NCBI RefSeq assembly: GCF_000374445.1
Contig: NZ_KB894406.1
Coordinates: 62,001-126,000 of the forward strand
Source: Actinokineospora enzanensis DSM 44649
GTDB taxonomy: Bacteria; Actinomycetota; Actinomycetes; Mycobacteriales; Pseudonocardiaceae
Direction of reading: 5' to 3'
DNA length: 64,000 nt
The position numbers were made by a program, and so were the translations under genes. How positions within the stretch are numbered: the first letter of the stretch is position 1; each line of letters opens with the position of its first letter. Of this stretch, positions 1 through 7,905 are shown piece after piece. The notes beneath the pieces were generated by a model, which had not been told where the DNA came from, did not search any database, and was given only the letters and a program-made list of their open reading frames with translations.

Positions 1-656
1 GGGACATCGCCGGGAGTGGTCGGGTTGGGGCGGGTCGACACGATAACCCGCAGGTCCCCGGGTGGGGTGCTCGGCAGCAGAGCGGCGATGCTGTGTGCGC
101 CGGGGTCGGTGGTGACCCCACGATCCTCGTCGAGGCCATCGACCACGAGTACCGCGCGATCACCCATTTCGGTGCACTTCTCGACGGCATCCGAGAGCAT
201 GCCCAGGAAATGTGCTTCCTGGGTGTACGGAGACAACGACTGCGGCAGTGGGCGCTCCAGGAAGTCGGCGAGTTGTTCGAGCAGGACGTGCAGGAAGCCG
301 TCACGGTTGTCATGTCCGGCGAAGCGCCCGACGAAGAACGAGAATATTCGGGTGTGCGCGGGCGGACTCAGCACGAACGCTGCTAGCAGTGCCGTTTTGC
401 CTGCCCAGGCAGGCGCTCTCCAGACCAGGTAAGGGCATGCCACCGGCTCCTGGCAGTGCGCTCGGAGCAGCCTGAGTTCGTTGTCGCGGTCCTGGAGCGG
501 TTCTCGCGCCGCGATTTCGTCCACCCGCTCGGCATAGCGTGAGCGGGCGTTTCCTGGTGCGCCCACGTTGATGCCGCCGTGGACGCTGTCGGCCCGGATA
601 GCGGTGGCGTGGACCGCGCCGACGATGGATTGACCATGGGTGCCCTGCTCTACCAT
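1..656 (-). CDS. STAND-type P-loop NTPase, N-terminal part (cut by window edge)
   Basis: The minus strand is open from an ATG at 656 to the left edge (about 218 codons). A Walker A-like sequence, WRAPAWAGKTAL, lies near residues 79-90, and a Walker B-like AVLVVDGLDED about 90 residues later. These are typical of actinobacterial STAND/NACHT-like signalling ATPases. Residues 1-35 contain SVHGGINVG, a leader I associate with conflict-system NTPases. The ATG is 31 bases after the stop of the upstream SEFIR gene, so the two are probably cotranscribed. The likely role is a nucleotide-dependent switch that recruits the SEFIR effector. The sensor region is outside the window, so the trigger is unknown. 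Confidence 0.72.
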   Translation of the reverse strand, partial: MVEQGTHGQSIVGAVHATAIRADSVHGGINVGAPGNARSRYAERVDEIAAREPLQDRDNELRLLRAHCQEPVACPYLVWRAPAWAGKTALLAAFVLSPPAHTRIFSFFVGRFAGHDNRDGFLHVLLEQLADFLERPLPQSLSPYTQEAHFLGMLSDAVEKCTEMGDRAVLVVDGLDEDRGVTTDPGAHSIAALLPSTPPGDLRVIVSTRPNPTTPGDV

Positions 657-687
657 CGCCTTCGCGTTCTCACGGGTCTGTGTCGGG

Positions 688-1650
688 TCAGAACAGCATC
701 GGGTTTCCCCAGGCCAGTTCGGGAAGGCCCGCGGAGCGAACACCGGTTTCACCGGAACCCGGGCGTAGCGTACCGGGGCGGTGCATCTCCAGCCGCAGTC
801 GTCGGATGCCCGCCAGTCGAACCTCGACGGTTCGCGGTTCGCCCGCGATGGCGCGGATTTCGGTGTGCCTGCCGCCGTCCAGGAAGACCTGGAAATGGCC
901 GACCTGGAAGCTTTGCCGCGCGTCGTCGAGGACGCCGACCACGGCGGTCAGTCCGCGGTAGGCGTGCCCCAGGTCGACTTCCACGAAGCCGTGTTCCGGG
1001 GTTTTCGGGCGTAGCACCAGGCTGTTGTCGAGGGTGACGCCGTCGAGCACCGCCGCGGCGGCCGCCACCGAGGGACTGTGCGTCAACCAGGGCAGGGACG
1101 CGAGTGGCGTTCGGGTATCGGCGGGTGGGGTTTCCAATCCCTGCCGCCATTGTGCGCGCGGTGGACGGGGGTTGAGCGGTTTCCCGGTGATCGCCGAGAT
1201 GAGGCCGGAGACACCGATCTCGGTGAAGGAGTCGATGTGGTAACGGGTGGTGGAGTAGGCGTTGAGGAAGTCGGGAATGTCCTCGACCGAGCCGCCCGGC
1301 AGGATGACCGGGAGAAACCTGCGGGTTCCCGCGTGCAGGTTCCTGGTCAGCTGGTCGCGGATTCTCGCCGCCTCGTATTGCGCGCCGTTGCCCACGTTCC
1401 ACGGTGCCCGGCCCTCGGCCCGCCGCTTGTACTGCGGTGAGGCGATCACCAGGACGAAATCGGCCTCGCGCAGGTGGTCGCCCGCCCAGAGCGACCAGTC
1501 GATGCGGTGGCCGTCGGCCCACTGGTCGAGTTCGACCTCCAGGCCGATCGAGGCGTGCAGGTAGGTGGCGAACGCCAGCACCTGTTCGGTGTGGGCGGCG
1601 GACTCCTGGGCGTAGGTGATGAACACGCGCGGATCCGGGATGTCAGACAT
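688..1650 (-). CDS. SEFIR domain protein with C-terminal NPCBM-like domain
   Basis: This gene encodes 320 residues. The N-terminal 150 residues match a SEFIR (TIR-related) domain: VFITYAQESAAHTEQV at residues 9-24, then LEVELDQW, then DFVLVIASPQYKRR. The C-terminal 130 residues (from about 190) look like an NPCBM/NEW2 beta-sandwich: VLDGVTLDNSLVLRP, then FVEVDLGHAYRGLTAVVGV, then a final LRLEMHRPG. The start was placed at MSDIPDPRV, 7 bases after AGGAA; a longer open frame runs upstream without domain support. SEFIR domains act as effectors or adaptors in bacterial defence. The NPCBM part suggests glycan or cell-surface binding, which is inference. The gene precedes the STAND NTPase and diverges from the TIR operon. 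Confidence 0.8.
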   Translation of the reverse strand: MSDIPDPRVFITYAQESAAHTEQVLAFATYLHASIGLEVELDQWADGHRIDWSLWAGDHLREADFVLVIASPQYKRRAEGRAPWNVGNGAQYEAARIRDQLTRNLHAGTRRFLPVILPGGSVEDIPDFLNAYSTTRYHIDSFTEIGVSGLISAITGKPLNPRPPRAQWRQGLETPPADTRTPLASLPWLTHSPSVAAAAAVLDGVTLDNSLVLRPKTPEHGFVEVDLGHAYRGLTAVVGVLDDARQSFQVGHFQVFLDGGRHTEIRAIAGEPRTVEVRLAGIRRLRLEMHRPGTLRPGSGETGVRSAGLPELAWGNPMLF

Positions 1651-1748
1651 GGGCGTTCCTGGGGTGTGCGGGGAGCGGTTCGCCTCGCATTGTCGGGGAG
1701 GTGTGGCATCCCGCGCCCGCGTGTCAGGTTTCTGTCGCCCTTTTCCGC

Positions 1749-1834
1749 TCCACTGTGGAAGTGGACGGGCAACTGTCCAGGTTCTGTCGTATCCACGGCC
1801 TTTCCGGGTCGGGACGGCCGACTTACGATCGGCC
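1749..1834. promoter_or_regulatory. Divergent promoter region with two inverted repeats
   Basis: The 213-base gap between the SEFIR gene (minus) and the TIR gene (plus) holds two inverted repeats: TCCACT-GTGGA-AGTGGA at 1749-1765, and GGCCGA-N7-TCGGCC at 1816-1834. The second encloses TACGAT (1825-1830), a plausible -10 element for the plus-strand operon. No convincing -35 was found. A shared operator controlling both directions is inference. Confidence 0.35.
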
Positions 1835-1863
1835 CACCCGGGCGCTGGTTCGTGAGGGGAGCG

Positions 1864-2439
1864 ATGGCACGCGTGTACGAGTACGACGTGTTCATCAGCT
1901 ATTGCCGCCGAGGGTCGGTGATCGGGCAGTGGGTGCACACCCATTTCCACCCGCGGCTGTCGGAGTTGTTGGACGTCACGGTGGTGGAGGCGGTCAGCGT
2001 CTTCACCGACGACATGGTGGGCGGCGGCCAGTCCTGGCCGGAGCGGTCGCGCAGCGCCCTGCAGCGCAGCCGGATCCTCGTCCCGGTGTGCTCCCCGAAG
2101 TACTTCCGGGACGAGTGGTGCCTGGCCGAGTGGCACACCATGGCCGAACGCGAGCAGCTGTCCGGTCCGGCCACCCTGATCTACCCGGTGATCTTCAACG
2201 ACTCGGAGAGCTTCCCGCCGTGGGCGGGTCTGCGGCGCATGCAGGACCTGCGCGACTACGCGCAACCGTACCCACAGTTCCAGGAGTCCCCGGCATACCT
2301 GGGGTTCCACAAGGAGATGGGGCGGATCGCCGACGAGGTCGCGGACCTGATCAAGCTCGCGCCCGAGTGGCGGTCGGACTGGCCGGTGCTCACCCCGCAA
2401 CCCGGACCGCCGCCGATCGCACGGAAGCCGAGGTTGTGA
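1864..2439 (+). CDS. TIR domain protein (FxsC-like)
   Basis: This 191-residue protein is almost entirely one TIR domain. It opens with YDVFISYCRRG (residues 7-17), has a loop with VFTDDMVGGGQSW (47-58), and ends the core with SPKYFRDEWCLAEW (77-90). Glu89 sits where catalytic TIR NADases have their glutamate, so NAD cleavage is possible. The arrangement resembles the FxsC-type TIR proteins of actinobacterial FxSxx-COOH clusters, but no radical-SAM or FxSxx peptide gene is present here. The ATG follows GAGGGGAGCG. The stop is 2 bases before the KGGVGR ATPase gene, which indicates tight coupling. It is the likely effector of this operon. Confidence 0.85.
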   Translation: MARVYEYDVFISYCRRGSVIGQWVHTHFHPRLSELLDVTVVEAVSVFTDDMVGGGQSWPERSRSALQRSRILVPVCSPKYFRDEWCLAEWHTMAEREQLSGPATLIYPVIFNDSESFPPWAGLRRMQDLRDYAQPYPQFQESPAYLGFHKEMGRIADEVADLIKLAPEWRSDWPVLTPQPGPPPIARKPRL

Positions 2440-2441
2440 CC

Positions 2442-4070
2442 ATGCCCGGGACGGTGCTCACCTTCTACTCGTACAAGGGCGGGGTCGGGCGCAGCTTCGC
2501 GCTGGCCAACATCGCCGTGCTGCTGGCCCGGTGGGGCCACAAGGTGCTGTGCGTCGACTGGGACCTGGAGGCGCCGGGTCTGCACGACTACTTCCGGCCG
2601 CTGATGAACGCCGAACCGGCCGGTGGCGTCATCGACCTGGTCGACGACTTCCGCGCGGGCCGGGCCGATCCGCCGAGTCACACCACCCGGCTGACCGGTG
2701 ACGGCACCCTGGACCTGATCGTGGCGGGCCAGCATGATCCCGACTACACCAAGCGGGTCCAGGACATCGAGTGGGACTCTCTCTACGATCAGGGGTTCGG
2801 CGAATACCTGGAGCGATGCCGGGAGCGGTGGACGGCGGAGTACGACTTCGTACTGCTCGACAGCCGTACCGGTATCTCCGACGTCGGCGGGATCTGCACC
2901 GCGCAGCTGCCGGACCGGTTAGTCGTTCTCTTTACTCCCAACGTGCAGAGTATGCGCGGCGCAGTGGATGTTGCCCGTCGCGCCGATGCTGCCCGGGACA
3001 AGTTGCCGTTCGATCGCCCGCGACTGGTAGTGCTACCGGTGCTGTCCCGCTTTGACGCGCGTGAGGAGTACGCGCAAGCCGAGCGCTGGCGGTCGGACTG
3101 CGTCAACGAGACCAAGGGCCTCTACCACAACTGGCTGCACCAAGAGGTGTCGGTCGAGGTGATGTCGCGACACCTGACCGTGCCTTACGTCTCGTACTGG
3201 GCCTTCGGCGAGCAACTGGCGGTCAACGCCGAACGCGAGCCGACCGTGGACCAAATCAGCTACGCACTGGAGACCATCGCGGCCGTCATCGCCCAGGATC
3301 TCGACCGCACGGCACTGCTGGCCGAGAACCGGGACGCCTATGTCGCGGCCGTGCGTTCGGCGAAGCGGGAGTTCACCCACGACATCGTGGTCAGCGCGGC
3401 CCGGCCCGCGATGCACATCGCGGACGACCTGGTCGCCGCGCTCACCGAGCTCGGCCTGACGGTGCGACGTTCGTTGTCGGGCGACCGCGCGCGGCTGGCC
3501 ACGACCGAGGACACCGCCCGGCACCTGTGCCTGCTCGTCGACGGGCGGCCCACGGCGTGGCAGTCCGCCGAGGCGGAGCTGTTCCTCTACCGCACCCTCG
3601 GCCAGGACCGCCGCGTCATCCCGGTGCTCACCTCGGGCACCCTCGTGCTCGCCCTGCCCGGCTACCTGGCCAACCTGCGCCACCTGCGGCTCGCCCCCGG
3701 GCACGGCCCGGCGGAGGTCGCCAGGTCGCTCGCCGACCAGGTCCGGGGCATCACGTCGATCGTCGACACCGACGGCCTCGATCCGGTCGCCCTGCTGCGC
3801 CAGGCCGCGCGCGCCGTGCTGCGCCCGGAACGATGGCAGCTCGTGGACGACACCGTGCACGACCTGCGCGACGCCGCAGCGGCCGGAGACAGCGCACGGT
3901 TGCGGGACTTCGCCGCCGACCTCGCCCTGGCGACCCGACCGCGTGCCCGGCAGGGGAAGCACGACCAGCGCGTGCCCGCGCCGGGTCGGATTCTGGCCGA
4001 CATCGAGTTCACCATCGGCGTGCTGAACGCGCGCATCGGCGCCACCGGAACGCCACCGGTCGACAAGTGA
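2442..4070 (+). CDS. KGGVGR-motif SIMIBI ATPase with C-terminal TIR-like region
   Basis: This 542-residue protein opens with a ParA/MinD-like ATPase whose deviant Walker A reads YKGGVGRS (residues 11-18). It also has CVDWDLEAPGLH (37-48) and the switch/Walker B FVLLDSRTGISDVGG (136-150, Asp140). The KGGVGR variant, with Arg replacing the usual KT, is known from actinobacterial conflict systems and FxsT-type proteins. The C-terminal 180 residues, from HDIVVSAARPAMHIADDL, include LCLLVDGRPTAWQSAEAELF and look like a degenerate TIR-like fold; that assignment is tentative. The protein probably senses or switches in an ATP-dependent way and partners the TIR protein encoded just upstream. Confidence 0.82.
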   Translation: MPGTVLTFYSYKGGVGRSFALANIAVLLARWGHKVLCVDWDLEAPGLHDYFRPLMNAEPAGGVIDLVDDFRAGRADPPSHTTRLTGDGTLDLIVAGQHDPDYTKRVQDIEWDSLYDQGFGEYLERCRERWTAEYDFVLLDSRTGISDVGGICTAQLPDRLVVLFTPNVQSMRGAVDVARRADAARDKLPFDRPRLVVLPVLSRFDAREEYAQAERWRSDCVNETKGLYHNWLHQEVSVEVMSRHLTVPYVSYWAFGEQLAVNAEREPTVDQISYALETIAAVIAQDLDRTALLAENRDAYVAAVRSAKREFTHDIVVSAARPAMHIADDLVAALTELGLTVRRSLSGDRARLATTEDTARHLCLLVDGRPTAWQSAEAELFLYRTLGQDRRVIPVLTSGTLVLALPGYLANLRHLRLAPGHGPAEVARSLADQVRGITSIVDTDGLDPVALLRQAARAVLRPERWQLVDDTVHDLRDAAAAGDSARLRDFAADLALATRPRARQGKHDQRVPAPGRILADIEFTIGVLNARIGATGTPPVDK

Positions 4071-4088
4071 CCACGAAAGGACCCGCAC

Positions 4089-4706
4089 ATGCCCGATCGA
4101 CTGAGCCACAAGCAAACTGCCACCATGTTAGCCCTCATGGCGCTCAACCGTCGGCTGTCCAACCCGGAATTGCACGATCTCCTCGGTTTCACACTTGTCG
4201 GTGACGACCGCACGGGACTCGTAGCGGCTGGGCTGATCACGAGCAAGCCGGAGGGTCGCCCATACGTGCATGAGCTGACCGATCGGGGGTGGGCGTGGTG
4301 CGGCGGCGAGATGGAGGCCGGCACACCGCCACCGCCCAGGCCGCGCAGCACACTCGTCCCGGCGCTCTACCTTCTTCTCGCCAGGTTCGGGCAGCTGATG
4401 CGGCGGGAGAAGCTGGTCCTGGCCGACCTTGTCACGGAGGACGTCGACATCGAGAGTCGGATCCGTGCCGCCTACCGGGAACTCGCGAGCTCGCCGCGTG
4501 GTTGGGTCGGGCTGGTCGAGCTGCGGCCGCTGCTCGGGGACGCGCCCACCGACGAGGTGGACGCCGTGCTGACCGAGCTGAGCCGGACCGGGCAGGCGCA
4601 CCTGGTTCCCGAGTCCAACCGGAAGGCGCTCACCGAGGCCGCACGGGCGGCCGCCGTGCGGATCGGCGGCGAGGACAACCACCTGATCTCCCTGGTGGCG
4701 TCGTGA
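4089..4706 (+). CDS. Small winged-helix-like protein of the conflict operon
   Basis: This 205-residue protein has two helical halves separated by a proline-rich linker near residues 78-88. The first half (KQTATMLALMALNRRLSNPE, then GLVAAGLI and YVHELTDRGWAWC) resembles a winged helix. The second half (GWVGLVELRPLLGDAP, then DEVDAVLTELSR) could be another. No catalytic motif is visible. The stop overlaps the GTG start of the double ATPase (GTGA), so it is translated with it. In comparable HerA/AAA systems such small wHTH proteins bridge an ATPase to DNA or an effector; this role is inference. Confidence 0.55.
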   Translation: MPDRLSHKQTATMLALMALNRRLSNPELHDLLGFTLVGDDRTGLVAAGLITSKPEGRPYVHELTDRGWAWCGGEMEAGTPPPPRPRSTLVPALYLLLARFGQLMRREKLVLADLVTEDVDIESRIRAAYRELASSPRGWVGLVELRPLLGDAPTDEVDAVLTELSRTGQAHLVPESNRKALTEAARAAAVRIGGEDNHLISLVAS

Positions 4707-7700
4707 TCGAGGACCTGGCCGCGCTCGCCACATTGCGCCTGGACTGGGCCGACACACCCGATCACATCTGGCGCGACTCGCCCTACCACGTGGACGGTCT
4801 GCACCTGGAGGCGCTGGGTGCCGTCGATGTCGGCATCCGCGATGCCACCGCCAGCGACGGGCCCAGCCCGATCGGGTTGGTGCTGCAGGGGCAGAAGGGG
4901 GTCGGCAAGACCCACCTGCTCGGACTGGTACGACGGCAGGTGTACCGGGCCGGTGGCTACTTCTTCCTCGACGACATCACGGCCGGGGACTCGTTCTGGG
5001 AGAACACCGCCGAGGCCCTGCGCACCGGTCTGTCCCAAATGGACGAGTCCGGCGAGCAGCAGGTGACGATGTTCGTGCGCCGGGTCTGCGAGCGTGGCAC
5101 AATCGACCCTGGCGTGGCGAAGCGGATCGTCACCGGCCACGGGGTGGCGAGGAGCGACCTGGACGCGTTCGACGCCGGGCTGCGGGCGCTCGACCGTCAG
5201 CTGGGTCGCGAATGCGCGGACACGGCCCGCGCTCTCGTCCTCTACGCCAGCGAGGAACGGGACACCGGCAGTGTCGGGGACGACTACCTGGTGGGCGCGA
5301 TCGAGCAGGCGGATCGACGGAAGTGGGGGATCGGCCGCCCCAAGTCCGCCGACAAGCTGGTCCGCGAGATCACCCGGCTGCTGGCCTTGACCGGGCCGAT
5401 CGTCATCGCGGTCGACCAGATCGACACGCTGCTGGCCCGGTCCCAGCGCACCACCCAGGAGATCGGCCGCGACGGCGACGACGGTGTGCTGGTCGCCCGG
5501 ATCGCGGACGGGCTGATGCGGCTGCGCGAGGTCACCCGCCGGACGGTGACCCTGTTGGCGTGCCTACCCGGCACCTGGGAGCAGATCCGCACCCAGGCGA
5601 CGGATACGGTGGGGGACCGGTTCCGGGAGTCGTTGATCCTGGGGCGCGTCACCGACGCGGATGTCGGCCGTGCCCTGGTGGCCAAGCGGCTCGGGGTGGC
5701 GTACGCGGCGATGGGGTTCGTGCCACCGCATCCGACCTGGCCGGTGTCGCCTGCCGCGTTCGATGGCGCGTGGCACCAGTCCACGCCACGTGAGCTGTTG
5801 AAGCGCATCGGCGCGCACATCGACGTCTGCCTGCGCGCGGGCGCGGTCCGCGAGCTGACCACCTTCGACGCCCCCGAGCCCAGGCACACCCCGGTCCCGA
5901 TCCCGGTGGCCGATCCGAAGCCGGACCGGTTCGCCGAGTTGGACGAGCTGTTCGCCCAGGAGTACGCGGCTGTCGATGTGCGGGCGCTGCTCGATCCGGA
6001 CAACGAGGACGAGCTGATGCCGCGCCTGCTCGCGGCGGCCCTGCGCGGGTGGATCTTCGAGGTCGGCGACGACGATATGGAGTGGACCATCCACGCGCGT
6101 GCCGAGGGTGGCGGTCTGCACGCGTCGCTGACCCGCACGATCGACGAGGCCTCCGATCTGGAGGAGCACTGGGCGTTCCGGGCCATCGCGGCGACGCATC
6201 ACCTGGCCGCGTTGAACCGCTTCCGCAAGGCGCGCGCGGCGGCCGGTCTACGCCCCGGTGCCGACAACTGCACGCTGGTGGTGCTGCGCAACACTGATTG
6301 GTCGCGCGGGACCAAGACACAGGCGGAGCTGAAGGCGTTCGAGGAGATGGGCGGGCAACAGCGGAAGCTGGCCGAATCCGATCTCCGCACGTTCTGGGCG
6401 CTGCACCGCCTGTTCGCATTGGGACCGGCCGACCTGCAGGACTGGCTGGTGCGCCGCACTCCCGCGACCCGGTCGGAGCTGCTGTCGAAGGTCTTGCCCG
6501 CGCCCGAGACCGAGTCGGGGACCCACCCGCCGCCCGAGGATGATCGGATACCGCTGGGCATCGAGATCGCCTCGGGCGAGCCGGTGCGGGTCGGGCTGCC
6601 GACGTTGCGCAAGCACGTCGCGCTGTTCGCAGGCTCGGGGTCCGGCAAGACTGTCCTATTGCGACGGATAGTGGAAGAGTGCGCGCTGCGTGGTGTATCG
6701 TCGATCGTGTTGGACCCCAACAACGACCTCGCGCGTCTCGGTGATGCCTGGCCGGAGCGACCGGACGCGTGGGGAGCGGGGGACGCGGACCTGGCCGAGC
6801 GGTACCTGGCCGACACGGATGTGGTGGTGTGGACGCCGGGGCGTGCGGCGGGCCGACCACTGGCGTTTCAGCCGTTGCCGGACTTCGCGGGCGTGCTCGA
6901 CGACGAGGACGAGTTCGCCGCCGCCGTGGAGGTCGCGGTCGCCGCGCTGGCACCGCAGGCGCGGCTGACGGGGGCGACGGCGAAGGCGAGCATCGGCTTG
7001 GCCGTGTTGCGCGAGGCGGTCGGTCACCATGCCCGGACGGGGTCGCGCAGCCTGCCCGCGCTCATCGCCCTGCTGGAAGACCTGCCCGAGGGCGTGAGCC
7101 GGTTGAGCAACGACAAGCGGATCGCGGCGGGACTGGCGGAGTCGCTCAAGGCCGCCATGGTGAACGATCCGTTGTTCGCGGGCGAGGGCACGCCGGTGGA
7201 CCCCGGGGAGTTGCTCACTCCTCGGGCAGGCAAGCGCGCCCGCGTGTCGGTGGTCAGCTTCATCGGCCTGCCCGCCGAGAGCCAGCGGCAGCACTTCGTC
7301 AACCAGTTGCAGATGGAGCTGTTCTCCTGGATCAAGCGCAACCCGGCGGGGGAGCGCCCACTCGGCGGCCTGTTCGTCATGGACGAGGCGCAAACCCTTG
7401 CGGCGTCGGGAACTCTGACCGCCAGCACGCGCAGCACGATCGTGTTGGCGGCACAGGCGCGCAAGTACGGGCTGGGGCTGCTGTTCGCGACCCAGGCCCC
7501 GAAGGGGTTGCACAACCAGATCGTCGGCAACGCGACCACGCAGTTCTTCGGCAGGCTCAACAGCCCGGCCCAGATCGAGGCCGCGAACGAGCTGGCCCGC
7601 GCCAAGGGCAGCCCGGTCGCCGACATCTCAAGGTTGACGCTCGCCCAGTTCTACGTTTCGAGCGAGACGTTCGGATTCCGACAGGTGACGACGCCGTTGT

Positions 7701-7780
7701 GCCTGAGCCACCACCCGTCCAGCCCGCTGTCGCCGGACGAGGTCCTGGACCGAGCCCGACGGGACCCGGGAGACGGATGA
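4703..7780 (+). CDS. Double P-loop ATPase: AAA/STAND-like N-terminus and HerA/FtsK-like C-terminus
   Basis: This 1025-residue protein starts at GTG 4703, overlapping the preceding stop. The first ATPase has Walker A GQKGVGKT (63-70) and a Walker B-like VIAVDQIDTLL about 170 residues later. The second has GSGSGKT (644-650), SSIVLDPNNDLARLG, and FVMDEAQTL (Asp894/Glu895), followed by LLFATQAPKGL. This second set is typical of HerA/VirB4/FtsK-like DNA-pumping ATPases (DUF87-like). The middle part (about 400-600) is helical and unassigned. HerA-type ATPases pair with nucleases or NADases in defence systems; no nuclease is evident here, so the TIR protein may be the effector. This is the last gene of the operon. 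Confidence 0.78.
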   Translation: MIEDLAALATLRLDWADTPDHIWRDSPYHVDGLHLEALGAVDVGIRDATASDGPSPIGLVLQGQKGVGKTHLLGLVRRQVYRAGGYFFLDDITAGDSFWENTAEALRTGLSQMDESGEQQVTMFVRRVCERGTIDPGVAKRIVTGHGVARSDLDAFDAGLRALDRQLGRECADTARALVLYASEERDTGSVGDDYLVGAIEQADRRKWGIGRPKSADKLVREITRLLALTGPIVIAVDQIDTLLARSQRTTQEIGRDGDDGVLVARIADGLMRLREVTRRTVTLLACLPGTWEQIRTQATDTVGDRFRESLILGRVTDADVGRALVAKRLGVAYAAMGFVPPHPTWPVSPAAFDGAWHQSTPRELLKRIGAHIDVCLRAGAVRELTTFDAPEPRHTPVPIPVADPKPDRFAELDELFAQEYAAVDVRALLDPDNEDELMPRLLAAALRGWIFEVGDDDMEWTIHARAEGGGLHASLTRTIDEASDLEEHWAFRAIAATHHLAALNRFRKARAAAGLRPGADNCTLVVLRNTDWSRGTKTQAELKAFEEMGGQQRKLAESDLRTFWALHRLFALGPADLQDWLVRRTPATRSELLSKVLPAPETESGTHPPPEDDRIPLGIEIASGEPVRVGLPTLRKHVALFAGSGSGKTVLLRRIVEECALRGVSSIVLDPNNDLARLGDAWPERPDAWGAGDADLAERYLADTDVVVWTPGRAAGRPLAFQPLPDFAGVLDDEDEFAAAVEVAVAALAPQARLTGATAKASIGLAVLREAVGHHARTGSRSLPALIALLEDLPEGVSRLSNDKRIAAGLAESLKAAMVNDPLFAGEGTPVDPGELLTPRAGKRARVSVVSFIGLPAESQRQHFVNQLQMELFSWIKRNPAGERPLGGLFVMDEAQTLAASGTLTASTRSTIVLAAQARKYGLGLLFATQAPKGLHNQIVGNATTQFFGRLNSPAQIEAANELARAKGSPVADISRLTLAQFYVSSETFGFRQVTTPLCLSHHPSSPLSPDEVLDRARRDPGDG

Positions 7781-7824
7781 CCTTTCCCCGAATTGCCGAC
7801 GCCTGCTGACATGTAGGTGTCCGT

Positions 7825-7850
7825 AGTGACAGTCAGTGGACAATGTCACT
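7825..7850 (+). promoter_or_regulatory. Inverted repeat upstream of the SEFIR/caspase unit
   Basis: AGTGACA (7825-7831) and TGTCACT (7844-7850) form a perfect 7-bp inverted repeat with a 12-base spacer, 55 bases before the SEFIR gene. TGGACA lies inside the loop and could be a -35 element. The 125-base gap and this repeat suggest the SEFIR-caspase pair has its own promoter and operator. The regulator is not known. Confidence 0.35.
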
Positions 7851-7905
7851 TGCGGTGACCGATACCGCCTACTCTCGGACCCACTTCGGACGAGAGGAAC
7901 AGCCG

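Noticed and set aside
1864-4070. Complete FxSxx-COOH (fxs) cluster
   Set aside because: The TIR and KGGVGR proteins resemble FxsC and FxsT parts, but no radical-SAM FxsB or FxSxx precursor gene is present in the adjacent sequence.
3033-4115. 360-residue minus-strand protein opposite the KGGVGR ATPase
   Set aside because: It is an antisense shadow of a strong gene, with glycine/arginine-rich low complexity and no domain.
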